DNA of 64,000 nt from Bradyrhizobium liaoningense (GTDB lineage Bacteria; Pseudomonadota; Alphaproteobacteria; Rhizobiales; Xanthobacteraceae): contig NZ_JAFCJS010000001.1 of the NCBI RefSeq assembly GCF_018130825.1, forward strand, positions 682,001 to 746,000. Reading direction: 5' to 3'. Shown here piece after piece: positions 51,868 to 59,751 of the stretch. Under the pieces are notes generated by a model. It made no database searches. It was not told the origin of the DNA and worked only from the letters and a program-made list of their open reading frames with translations. How positions within the stretch are numbered: position 1 is the first letter of the stretch; every line of letters starts with the position of its first letter. Position numbers and translations under genes: made by a program.

Positions 51868-53745
51868 TCAGCGAATGAGCGGCAGCTTGATCGTGAACAG
51901 GGCACCGCCCGACGCCTGGTTCTCGGCGGCGATCGTGCCGTGATGGGCCTCGATGATGGTCTTCACGATCGCAAGTCCCATTCCCATTCCTTGCGGCTTG
52001 GTCGTGAAGAACGGATTGAAGACGTTTGCGAGATCCGCGGAGGCAATGCCTGGACCGGTGTCGGAAATCCTGATCTCGGCCTGGTTGCCGGCGCGCATGG
52101 TCGACACGCTGATTTCGCGCTTTTTCGTGTCTGCGTCCGAGACGGCATCCATCGCATTGATGATCAGGTTGAGCACGACCTGCTGAAGCTGCACGGGATC
52201 GCCCTTGACGTGCAGATCCGCGAACGCGGGCATGTAGCTCAGCGCGATGCGCCGTCCATCGGCGACGGCGGACACCAGCCCGATCGCCTCCCGCACCGTG
52301 TCGTTCAGCTCGATATCCCTGACCTCGAACGGAGTCTTCTTCAGGACGCTGCGCAGCCTGCGGATCACCTCGCTCGCCCGCTGGTCGTCCCTTCTGATGT
52401 CGGCAAGGATCTGGCGAATCTCGTCGATATCGGGCCGAGTGGCCCTGAGCATGAGCTCCGCCGTCTCGGCGTTGGTCAGGATGGATCCGAGCGGCTGGTT
52501 CAGTTCATGCGCGATCGAGGTCGTCAGTTCGCCAACGGCCGAGTACCGGTTCACGTGGGCAAGTTCCGCCAACCGCTGGCGCGATTCCACTTCGGCGAGC
52601 CGGCGGCGGCGACGCTCATGCAGCAGCCCGCTGATGAGCCCGGCCTGCACCAGGAATACGGCCGAGATCATCAGCATCTGCCAGCGATAGCGCTCCCAGA
52701 TGTTCGGTTCGCGAAACAGGATTTCGCTGCCGGGAGGCAAGCGGCTCTCGCTGATGCCCCAGCGCTGCAATTCCCGCCAATCATATCTCGGCGCCGCAAA
52801 GCCGAGCGGCTCATAGGTGATGCTCGAAGGTTTGGTGCCTCCGAGAACGCGGATCACGACGCTGACCGTCCTTGAGCTGGTTTCCGCAACCGAATGCATC
52901 GGTCCGCCGACGGTACTGCCCCCGAAGAACGGGTCCTGGTAGGAAAAGATCGGTGCATTCGCAACCGCGTGCAGGCTGCGCAGGGCGATATCGCTCTCGT
53001 GGACGATCCCGGCTGCGTCCACCGACATCAGACCCCAGAACAGCACCGTGTGCGGGGGGAGCGTTGCAGCCCGTTTCAGGATCTCCTCGAATGACAGGTC
53101 CGAATACCAGATCAGCTCCAGCCGCCCGCCCAGAGGCTTCAGTTCGCGTTTCACCTCCTCCATCCAGAACTTCTCGAGCGGCGAGGCACCGATCACGATC
53201 GCGACCGCCCTGGTGTCCGGCAGCAGCTGAAGGATGTTGGCGAATGCAGCCGTGAAATCGTTGCGGATCGCCACGACGACGTCATTGTCGGTGAGATCCG
53301 CGCGGTCGATCAGCCGGTACTCGACCGCGGAAAGAACCAACGGCGTATCGGGAAACAGTCTCGCGCGGTATCTCTGCGCGAACCGGGCGGCAGGCGCGCC
53401 AATGGTCAACACAATATCGGGCAACGCCCCCTGGTAGAGCGATTGCAGATACTCGACGAAAGGCGCCTCGGGACCTGGATTATTGAACCGCGCCGTGAGC
53501 AGCGCGTGCTCCTGGATGTCGAGCGGCCATGGCGATCGCCGCTCGAGCTCGGCCTTGATGTCGCGTGCGTATTCGCTCCACGGCCGAAACTCGCGGCCAA
53601 AGGAATGCAGCACCAGCACGCGCTTGAGCTCGCCGCGCAGGCTTCGCTCGACGCCACTTGCCTGGTCCGGCGACATGCACGCGGCGACGAACAAGCCCAG
53701 GCAGAACAGCACGGCAGGCCACGACCTGACCGGGTCAGAGGACAT
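51868..53745 (-). CDS. Sensor histidine kinase with ABC_sub_bind-like periplasmic domain
   Basis: 625 residues from ATG 53745. After an N-terminal signal/anchor (VLFCLGLFVAACMS) comes about 300 residues resembling periplasmic ABC_sub_bind domains (KRVLVLHSFGREFRPWSEYA, VLTIGAPAARFAQRYRARLF, GLMSVDAAGIV). One membrane helix (MLMISAVFLVQAGLISGLL) follows, then HisKA with the phospho-acceptor in SIAHELNQPLGSI, and HATPase motifs (NLIINAMDAV, DTGPGIA, GMGMGLAIV). No response regulator gene is adjacent. The order kinase, FixK box, binding protein suggests a sensory pair (inference). Confidence 0.87.
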   Translation of the reverse strand: MSSDPVRSWPAVLFCLGLFVAACMSPDQASGVERSLRGELKRVLVLHSFGREFRPWSEYARDIKAELERRSPWPLDIQEHALLTARFNNPGPEAPFVEYLQSLYQGALPDIVLTIGAPAARFAQRYRARLFPDTPLVLSAVEYRLIDRADLTDNDVVVAIRNDFTAAFANILQLLPDTRAVAIVIGASPLEKFWMEEVKRELKPLGGRLELIWYSDLSFEEILKRAATLPPHTVLFWGLMSVDAAGIVHESDIALRSLHAVANAPIFSYQDPFFGGSTVGGPMHSVAETSSRTVSVVIRVLGGTKPSSITYEPLGFAAPRYDWRELQRWGISESRLPPGSEILFREPNIWERYRWQMLMISAVFLVQAGLISGLLHERRRRRLAEVESRQRLAELAHVNRYSAVGELTTSIAHELNQPLGSILTNAETAELMLRATRPDIDEIRQILADIRRDDQRASEVIRRLRSVLKKTPFEVRDIELNDTVREAIGLVSAVADGRRIALSYMPAFADLHVKGDPVQLQQVVLNLIINAMDAVSDADTKKREISVSTMRAGNQAEIRISDTGPGIASADLANVFNPFFTTKPQGMGMGLAIVKTIIEAHHGTIAAENQASGGALFTIKLPLIR

Positions 53746-53981
53746 GCGTCCGCTCAGCTCCAATTCCCGCAGCTTCCGGTGGCTGCTTTCCCGACAATTC
53801 TAGCGGCAATCGTCACGCACGGACAGCCCGTGAGAGCACGCCTCGGCGGCTGGTGGTGACGCGTCCGTAAGCATAGCTGATCGGCGTGAGCGGACGTCCT
53901 GCCCTCGCGTGCGTCTCCGCGAGGACGCCGAAATGGGCGTGCCGTTCCAGGACAGTCCCGCGGCAAAGGCACAATCCGTCG

Positions 53982-54392
53982 CTAGGAGGCCGGGCACCGG
54001 AAATAGCGGATCTCCATGTCCTCCATGCCCGGGAACAACCGAATGATGCTATTTGCATCCAGCTCCTTCAGGCTCAGCTGAATGCTGGAGAGCATGATGT
54101 CGGTCGCGCAGGCCGCAACCAGGTTGACGTTCGGACCGTTGTCCTTTCTCGCCTTTATCCGGCAGCGCGCGAATTTTCCGACGATCTGATCTCCGTCGAC
54201 GATGAAGCCGCCGCCATAGACGTCCGACATGTCGGTGAAACCGAGCTGCGCGCCCTTGCGCGCGAACACCTTGCTGCAATTGTCGGCATCGCCGACCCAG
54301 GCGCCGTTGAGGTCGAGAGCCTCGGCGCTGGCGGCCGCAACGATCAGCGAGATCAACGTCGCGCCGAGCGTGATCAATTTCCGTGAACCCAT
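53982..54392 (-). CDS. Small secreted protein of unknown function
   Basis: 136 residues from ATG 54392, 23 bases after the HlyD-type gene in the same direction. Signal peptide LITLGATLISLIVAAASAEA. The mature part has four cysteines (DNCSKV, ARCRIK, AACATD, FRCPAS) that could form two disulphides, and a NGAWVGDADNC opening resembling small lipocalin-like or protease-inhibitor-like proteins. Not assigned. It is the third gene behind the FixK box at 56153. Confidence 0.6.
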   Translation of the reverse strand: MGSRKLITLGATLISLIVAAASAEALDLNGAWVGDADNCSKVFARKGAQLGFTDMSDVYGGGFIVDGDQIVGKFARCRIKARKDNGPNVNLVAACATDIMLSSIQLSLKELDANSIIRLFPGMEDMEIRYFRCPAS

Positions 54393-54415
54393 GTGATCCG
54401 TCCTTCTCTCGCTCT

Positions 54416-55648
54416 TCAATGGCCGCTCAGCACGAGTGTCTGGATCGGCAGCAACAGAGCCTGGATCCGCAGCAGCAGCGCGTGAACGAGGCCGACGCCA
54501 TCCACGACGTGAAGTGCGATCTTCCGGCTGGTCGGCGTATCCTTGGCGGAGATTTCCTCGTGGTTGCTGGTGTAGGCATTGACGATGCAGCTCGAGCCGG
54601 GCGTCACACCCTCGAGCCCGCCTTTGTAGAGCGGCTCGAGGAAGACGAGGATCGTACCGGGACGGACGGCATTCTGCGCTTCCAGCAATTGCTCGCCGGA
54701 CCGGAATTGTCCGGCTGCGATGTAGTCCTGCACGGTCGTGATCACCATCGGGATGATCACCCACGGTTTGGAAATGCAGGTCGCCTCCGCCACCATGCCG
54801 GTCTTCATCACCTGCGCCTCGATCTGGCCGAAGCCGGCCTGAAGAAGCTTTCGGCCGGCCTCTTCCGGAATCAGAACGCCGGCCGGGCGCATCAGCTGGT
54901 TGACGACGTCGCCGGAGCGAACCAAGAACTGCTCGACCCGCCCGTCAACGCCGGCACGGACGACAGTCTTGTCGAGATCAACCTGGGCCTGGTCGAGCGC
55001 GGCCGCCGCGCTGGCCTTTTGAGCCGGCAACAGAGTGGATATCTGCAAGGATGCGGATTGCTTGGCGGCGGTTGCGGCATCGACACCAGCCTGGCGCTGA
55101 TCGACGAGGACCTGGAGCTTCTCGATGTCACGCTGCGGAACGATTCCGGGGTTGCGTCGCTGCAGCTCGCTCTTGACCTCGAGCTCGTCCTTGGCCTGCT
55201 GGTAATTGGCCTTCGCTTCCGCGATCTGCGCCTCGGCCTTGGCCACGTCGGCCTCCGCCGCCTGCATGGCGGCATCGACCTCCGCAACTTTTCGCTTGGC
55301 CGTCTCGAATGCAGCCTGCTGCCTCGAGGTGTCGAGCGTGAACAGCACGTCGCCCTTCTTGACCGGCGCGCTGAAGCCGACCTTGACCTCGGCAACACGG
55401 CCCGAGCCTTCGGGAAGGATGGGCACCGTGCGGAAATACAGCGTCGCCGACGACGTCGACGGGTGGAAGTAGAAGATCATCGTGATCAGCGACACCGTCA
55501 GCATCAGGCAGCCGGTGATGCCCCAGCGCAGCTCGTACCAGACCGAGAAGAAGGTGATCTCCTTGCCGAAGCGCTTGCCCTGGACGTAGCGGCGGTAGAG
55601 GTAGTCGGGCAGGATCGTCAGCAGCGAGCAGAACATCAGCTCAAACAT
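54416..55648 (-). CDS. HlyD/EmrA-family membrane fusion protein
   Basis: 410 residues from ATG 55648 (AAGGAG six bases upstream), overlapping the previous gene by eight bases. One N-terminal membrane helix (TGCLMLTVSLITMIFYF), then the biotinyl-lipoyl-like halves (GRVAEVKVGFSAPVKKGDVLF and VVRAGVDGRVEQFLVRSGD) around a long coiled coil of Ala/Lys/Glu/Gln from about residue 100 to 220. It resembles the periplasmic adaptor of YibH/AaeA kind, which works without an ABC partner. No outer-membrane channel gene is adjacent. Confidence 0.82.
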   Translation of the reverse strand: MFELMFCSLLTILPDYLYRRYVQGKRFGKEITFFSVWYELRWGITGCLMLTVSLITMIFYFHPSTSSATLYFRTVPILPEGSGRVAEVKVGFSAPVKKGDVLFTLDTSRQQAAFETAKRKVAEVDAAMQAAEADVAKAEAQIAEAKANYQQAKDELEVKSELQRRNPGIVPQRDIEKLQVLVDQRQAGVDAATAAKQSASLQISTLLPAQKASAAAALDQAQVDLDKTVVRAGVDGRVEQFLVRSGDVVNQLMRPAGVLIPEEAGRKLLQAGFGQIEAQVMKTGMVAEATCISKPWVIIPMVITTVQDYIAAGQFRSGEQLLEAQNAVRPGTILVFLEPLYKGGLEGVTPGSSCIVNAYTSNHEEISAKDTPTSRKIALHVVDGVGLVHALLLRIQALLLPIQTLVLSGH

Positions 55649-56087
55649 GGCTGTGCTCCTTCTTGGCGGGCTCCGGCTTGTCTGCCGGATGCGGCGCCGC
55701 CGCAGCCTCGGCCGGGACGTCGCCGCCATCGACGACTGTCGGCGTCGCGTCGGCAATCTTCTCGACGGACCCGGCTATGCTGCGCAACGGCGTGCCGAAG
55801 TCGGGCAGATCGATCAAAGCGAGCAGGAGGCCCGCGACCCAGAAGATGTGCATGTGCGTGAACAGCGAGATCAGGCCGAGCACGGCGACGAGCTCGAACT
55901 GCAGCTTCTGCGACTTGTGCGCCATCCGTTCCGGCAAGCTGTGCAGCTTCCAATAGAGCGTGCCGACCCAGAGCACGGTGCCGATCAGGAATATGCCCAT
56001 CACCACCATCAGCGTATCGGTGCCGCTTCCCGGCGCGAGATAGAACGGCAGATGGTGCGGGGCCATCGGATGAAGCTGGTCGCTCAA
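55641..56087 (-). CDS. Small inner-membrane protein paired with the HlyD-type adaptor
   Basis: 148 residues with two or three membrane helices (TLMVVMGIFLIGTVLWVGTL and LVAVLGLISLFTHMHIFWVA, then GLLLALIDL) and a Pro/Ala/Glu-rich C-terminal tail ending KKEHSHV. No family assigned, but a short membrane protein directly before an HlyD-type adaptor recalls the DUF3302 partner of YibH/YiaV. A FixK-type box lies 65 bases upstream of the start. Confidence 0.65.
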   Translation of the reverse strand: MSDQLHPMAPHHLPFYLAPGSGTDTLMVVMGIFLIGTVLWVGTLYWKLHSLPERMAHKSQKLQFELVAVLGLISLFTHMHIFWVAGLLLALIDLPDFGTPLRSIAGSVEKIADATPTVVDGGDVPAEAAAAPHPADKPEPAKKEHSHV

Positions 56088-56152
56088 TCATCTCTCCCGG
56101 TCAACGAACGTGCACTTGGCAAGCACTGTGTTCAGGCTGCTTCCCAATTTGC

Positions 56153-56166
56153 TTGATTTGAATCAA
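56153..56166. promoter_or_regulatory. FixK/FNR-type box in a divergent promoter
   Basis: TTGATTTGAATCAA, an exact TTGAT-N4-ATCAA palindrome. It lies 65 bases from the membrane protein start on one side and 66 bases from the small soluble protein start on the other, almost exactly central. One site could therefore activate both transcripts. Confidence 0.78.
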
Positions 56167-56232
56167 GGGAACGCCTGCTGCTGGACATAGCGTCCCCGGA
56201 ACCACACTGCACAATCCAAGGGAGCCGCAGCC

Positions 56233-56688
56233 ATGCCCGGCCTCGACGATCTTATTCCCAATGCCACGCAGATCCGCAAAGAGGCCGCGCTCAAGGAGGC
56301 CGAGAAGGCGGAAGAGTATGTCCGCCTCGCTGCGGCGGCCGAGGCCGAGAAGCGCGCCCTGATCGAGCGACTGAGCAAGCCTTCCGGCAAGACCGAGGAG
56401 GAGAAGATCAAGCTCGCCTCGACGATCATCCAGCGTGCGGTGCGAAACGGAATGTCCGAGGTCATGGTCTATCGCTTCCCCAACACGCTCTGCACCGACA
56501 AGGGACGCGCCATCAACCAGATGGAAAAGGGCTGGGAGAATACGCTGACCGGCATCCCCAAGGAGATCTTTCAGCTCTGGACCGACTATCTGAAACCGCG
56601 CGGCTATCGCATCGCCTATCAGATCATCGAATTTCCTGGCGGCGTGCCCGGCGACATCGGCGTGACCATTTCATGGGGCGACGAGTAG
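56233..56688 (+). CDS. Small soluble protein of unknown function, linked to PPK2
   Basis: 151 residues, no signal peptide. GGGAG lies ten bases before the ATG. Residues 15-55 form a charged coiled coil (LKEAEKAEEYVRLAAAAEAE). The rest is globular, with FPNTLCTDKGRAINQMEKGW, TLTGIPKEIFQLWTDYLKPR and IAYQIIEFPGGVPGDIGVTI. I recognise no family. It is 25 bases upstream of the polyphosphate kinase 2 gene and directly downstream of the FixK box, so it is probably co-expressed with that enzyme. Confidence 0.72.
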   Translation: MPGLDDLIPNATQIRKEAALKEAEKAEEYVRLAAAAEAEKRALIERLSKPSGKTEEEKIKLASTIIQRAVRNGMSEVMVYRFPNTLCTDKGRAINQMEKGWENTLTGIPKEIFQLWTDYLKPRGYRIAYQIIEFPGGVPGDIGVTISWGDE

Positions 56689-56713
56689 CGCCGTAGCAGC
56701 GGAAGGACGGGGC

Positions 56714-57514
56714 ATGGCCAAGGACGATTCTGCCGAGCGGATGAAGCGCAAGGACTATGAGAAGGAGCTGGAAAAGCTCCAGGTGGAGCTGTGCCATCTC
56801 CAGGACTGGGTCAGGGCCCAGAAACTGAAGGTGATCATCATCTTCGAAGGACGCGATGCCGCCGGCAAGGGCGGCACCATCAAGGCATTGACCGAAAAGG
56901 TCAGTCCGCGCGTGTTTCGTGTCTGCGCCCTGCCCGCGCCCTCCGACCGGCAAAAGTCCCAGCTGTTCCTGCAGCGCTATATCGAGCAATACCCGGCCGG
57001 CGGCGAAATCGTGATCTTCGACCGCAGCTGGTACAACCGCGCCGGCGTCGAATATGTCATGGGCTTCTGCTCGCCGGCCGAGCACAAGCGTTTCCTGGAA
57101 TTGTGTCCGCTGGTCGAGAAATTCGCCGTCGACGCCGGCATTATCCTGATCAAGCTCTGGCTCGAGGTCGGGATGGAGGAGCAGGAACGCCGCTTCATGG
57201 CGCGCATCGAGGATCCGCTGCGGCAGTGGAAGCTGAGCCCGATGGACACCGAGTCGTTCGGGCGCTGGTACGATTATTCGCGCGCGCGGGACATGATGTT
57301 CGAGGCGACCGACACCAAACATGCGCCGTGGCGACTGATCCGCTCCGACGACAAGCGGCGCGCGCGGCTCAACGTCATCTCGCACATCCTGAGAACGATC
57401 CCCTACAAGAAGGTCAAGCGCGATAAGATCAAGCTGCCGTCGCGGTCGCACAAGGGACGCTACAACGACCAGGCAAGCCTGCGCGGACTGAAGTTCGTCG
57501 AGGAGCGATACTGA
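56714..57514 (+). CDS. ppk2: Polyphosphate kinase 2 (PPK2 class I)
   Basis: 266 residues. Transfers phosphate between polyphosphate and nucleoside diphosphates. Walker A FEGRDAAGKGGT (residues 44-55), Walker B region IFDRSWYNRAGVE (101-113), lid segment with SDDKRRARLNVISHIL near 225. Length and single-domain form fit class I, which makes ATP or GTP from polyphosphate. It sits under a FixK-type box, suggesting use of polyphosphate for energy when oxygen is low (inference). Confidence 0.94.
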   Translation: MAKDDSAERMKRKDYEKELEKLQVELCHLQDWVRAQKLKVIIIFEGRDAAGKGGTIKALTEKVSPRVFRVCALPAPSDRQKSQLFLQRYIEQYPAGGEIVIFDRSWYNRAGVEYVMGFCSPAEHKRFLELCPLVEKFAVDAGIILIKLWLEVGMEEQERRFMARIEDPLRQWKLSPMDTESFGRWYDYSRARDMMFEATDTKHAPWRLIRSDDKRRARLNVISHILRTIPYKKVKRDKIKLPSRSHKGRYNDQASLRGLKFVEERY

Positions 57515-57535
57515 AACGCGCGGGTAGTGAAAAGC

Positions 57536-57565
57536 CGAACGGGCTGCGGTGACGCAGCCCGTTCG
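57536..57565. terminator. Perfect 13-base-pair hairpin terminator
   Basis: CGAACGGGCTGCG and CGCAGCCCGTTCG are exact inverted arms around a GTGA (GNRA) tetraloop. It sits between converging ppk2 and the gene ending at 57583, so it likely stops both. Confidence 0.72.
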
Positions 57566-57582
57566 CCTTGAGGCCATTGGGC

Positions 57583-58017
57583 CTATTTCAGGCGGATCGT
57601 CACGCCGCCGACCGCGGCCGACACCTCCGCGCCGACCCTTGGACCGGTGAGCTGAAGGATCACGCCATTGCTGTTCTGCAACTGGACGGCACCGGCGCCA
57701 GCTGCGACCGCACCGCCGGCTCCGCCCACCGCGTAGGATCCTTCGATCGACGCGGGCCCCCTCAGATTGAGGGCCTTGCCCACGAACTTGCTGGTCGATG
57801 CGCCGATGGTGAGGCCGACGCTCATGCCGGAGACCGTGAAGGGATATTTCTTGCCCCTCAGAAGCAGCACGCCCTCCCCGCCGCCGACGCCGACGACGAA
57901 CCCGCCCTTGGTGAAGACCACCGCAACGTCGCCGGTCTCGGCACGCGAGGGCGTGCTGAAGCCGGCAATGGCTGCGAGCGAGGCGATCAGGACGGCGCCG
58001 ATGGTGAACTTTCTCAT
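57583..58017 (-). CDS. Small secreted glycine-rich protein, paralogue of 47582-48046
   Basis: 144 residues with signal peptide MRKFTIGAVLIASLAAIAGF...SRA. The mature part repeats the order of segments of the protein at 47582-48046: GGFVVGVGGGEGVLLLRGKK, YPFTVSGMSVGLTIGAS, AVGGAGGAVAAGAGAVQLQN, LTGPRVGAEVSAAVGGVTIR. Last gene of the decarboxylase-exchanger operon, 15 bases after the exchanger. Family not named with confidence; see the paralogue entry. Confidence 0.72.
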   Translation of the reverse strand: MRKFTIGAVLIASLAAIAGFSTPSRAETGDVAVVFTKGGFVVGVGGGEGVLLLRGKKYPFTVSGMSVGLTIGASTSKFVGKALNLRGPASIEGSYAVGGAGGAVAAGAGAVQLQNSNGVILQLTGPRVGAEVSAAVGGVTIRLK

Positions 58018-58032
58018 GACGTTTTCTTCCCC

Positions 58033-59733
58033 CTATTGAGCCAGGATCATGGCGAAGTAGCCAAACACGGTGAGCAGGATGCCCGAGACGGCATAGCCGA
58101 CCGGGAATCCGATCCAGGGTACCGAGCTCTGGATTTCGACGGCCGCCTCGCGGCACGGTCCTGAATGCGAGCGGGCACCGGCGACGCCGCCCATCAGCAC
58201 TGCAGGATTGATCTTGAAGACGTGGTAGCCGATCGCCCAGACGATGAAGGGCGGGATCGTGCAGGCGATGAAGCCGACCAGGAAGATCTTCAAGGCAACC
58301 GCGCCGGTGAGTTGTGCCAGAAGTCCCGCGCCGGCATTGACGCCGACGATGGCCACGAAGACGACGAGGCCGAGATCCTCCAGCACGTTCCGCGCCGCAT
58401 TCGGCGTATTGCCGAAGAAGCGCAGCCGCGACACGACCGAGGACACGATCACGCCGGACAGCAGGAGGCCGCCGGCATTGCCGAGACCGATCTTGGCGCC
58501 GAATGCCGGGAATTCGATCTTGCCGATCAGGAAGCCGATGATCATGCCGACGGCGAGCGTCAGCAGATCGGTCGAGGTGTTGGACCGCGCAATGCGCCCC
58601 CACATCTCGCCGAGTTCGTTGACGGCGGACTTGAGGCCAACCACCGAGACGATGTCCATCCGCTCCAGCTTGGTCTTGAGACCGGCCGGAATCTGCACGC
58701 CGCCGCGTTCGACCTTGGTGACCTGCAGCTGGCCGGCGATCGCGGTATCGCGGAAGGACTCGAAGGTGCGCCCCACCATCTCCTTGTTGGTGATGAGGAT
58801 CTCCGCCTGGTCCATGGGAATGCCGAGCGTCTTGGCATCTGCGACCTCCGGGCCGATCAGGCCCATCTTCTCGGTGAGATGTTCCGTCGAGCCGCCGAGC
58901 GCAACAACGTCGCCTTTCTGCAGCACGAATTCGGGATCGGCCCCTTGCGGCACGCCGTTCCGTCCCACATTGACGATGCGGTATTCCGGATTGACCGCGC
59001 GGAATTTCGCGATGCTCATGCCGACCGTCGCCGGGTTCTCCAGCCGGTAGGCACGCAGGCCGAACTGGCGATAGCCGGTCAGGCCGCCGCCCTCGAGATC
59101 CTTGACGCCGAATTCCGTCTCATACTGCTTGGCGGCGGCCTTGGCATCGACGCCCCACCAGCGCGGCAGATATTTGCAGATCAGGATGATGCCGACGGTG
59201 CCCCAGATATAGGTGATGCCGTAGGACAGCGCGATCATGCCCGAGGCCTCCTCGGGCTTCATCCCATCAGGCAGTTTGACGACGCCGGAGGTGACGGCCT
59301 GCTCGGCCGAACCGATCGCCGCCGACATGGTCTGCGACCCCGCCAGCATGCCGCCGGCGGCACCGGGCGGGAGCGAGAACATCTTGGCGCCGATCACGAC
59401 GAGCGCGAGGCCGATGACGCTCGATACCACGGCCAGCAGACAGAATTTCAGGCCGTCGCCCTTCAGGCTGTTGAGGAAGGACGGACCGACCCGCAGGCCC
59501 ACGCCGTACATGAAGAGATAGTAGAACAGGCTCTTGGCAAAATTGTTCAGCTCGAGCTTCACCCCATAGGTGGAGGCCCACACCGACAGACCGGCGCCCA
59601 CCACGATGGCGCCGGCGACCATGCCGAGGCCATAGCCCTTGATGCTGGCCCGCCCGATATAGACGGCGAGCCCGACGACGAAGAACAGCAGCAGATACGG
59701 ATTCTGCTGCAGGAACGTGAAGAACGCCTGCAT
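58033..59733 (-). CDS. AspT/YidE-type aspartate:alanine-exchanger family transporter
   Basis: 566 residues from ATG 59733 (GGAGGGG six bases upstream). Two sets of four to six membrane helices flank a soluble centre with two RCK_C/TrkA-C-like repeats (YRIVNVGRNGVPQGADPEFV, LQKGDVVALGG; QLQVTKVERGGVQIPAGLKT, LERMDIVSVVG). Family motifs are in GGMLAGSQTMSAAIGSAEQA and the second-half copy GGVAGARSHSGPCREAAVEI. The best-studied member swaps aspartate for alanine to make proton-motive force from decarboxylation. It directly follows a decarboxylase gene (18 bases). Confidence 0.9.
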   Translation of the reverse strand: MQAFFTFLQQNPYLLLFFVVGLAVYIGRASIKGYGLGMVAGAIVVGAGLSVWASTYGVKLELNNFAKSLFYYLFMYGVGLRVGPSFLNSLKGDGLKFCLLAVVSSVIGLALVVIGAKMFSLPPGAAGGMLAGSQTMSAAIGSAEQAVTSGVVKLPDGMKPEEASGMIALSYGITYIWGTVGIILICKYLPRWWGVDAKAAAKQYETEFGVKDLEGGGLTGYRQFGLRAYRLENPATVGMSIAKFRAVNPEYRIVNVGRNGVPQGADPEFVLQKGDVVALGGSTEHLTEKMGLIGPEVADAKTLGIPMDQAEILITNKEMVGRTFESFRDTAIAGQLQVTKVERGGVQIPAGLKTKLERMDIVSVVGLKSAVNELGEMWGRIARSNTSTDLLTLAVGMIIGFLIGKIEFPAFGAKIGLGNAGGLLLSGVIVSSVVSRLRFFGNTPNAARNVLEDLGLVVFVAIVGVNAGAGLLAQLTGAVALKIFLVGFIACTIPPFIVWAIGYHVFKINPAVLMGGVAGARSHSGPCREAAVEIQSSVPWIGFPVGYAVSGILLTVFGYFAMILAQ

Positions 59734-59751
59734 GTTCGTCCCCTCCAAGCC

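Noticed and set aside
54305..54355. Half-match to a FixK box (GATCAGCGAGATCAA)
   Set aside because: Only one arm fits, and it lies within the signal-peptide coding part of a gene.
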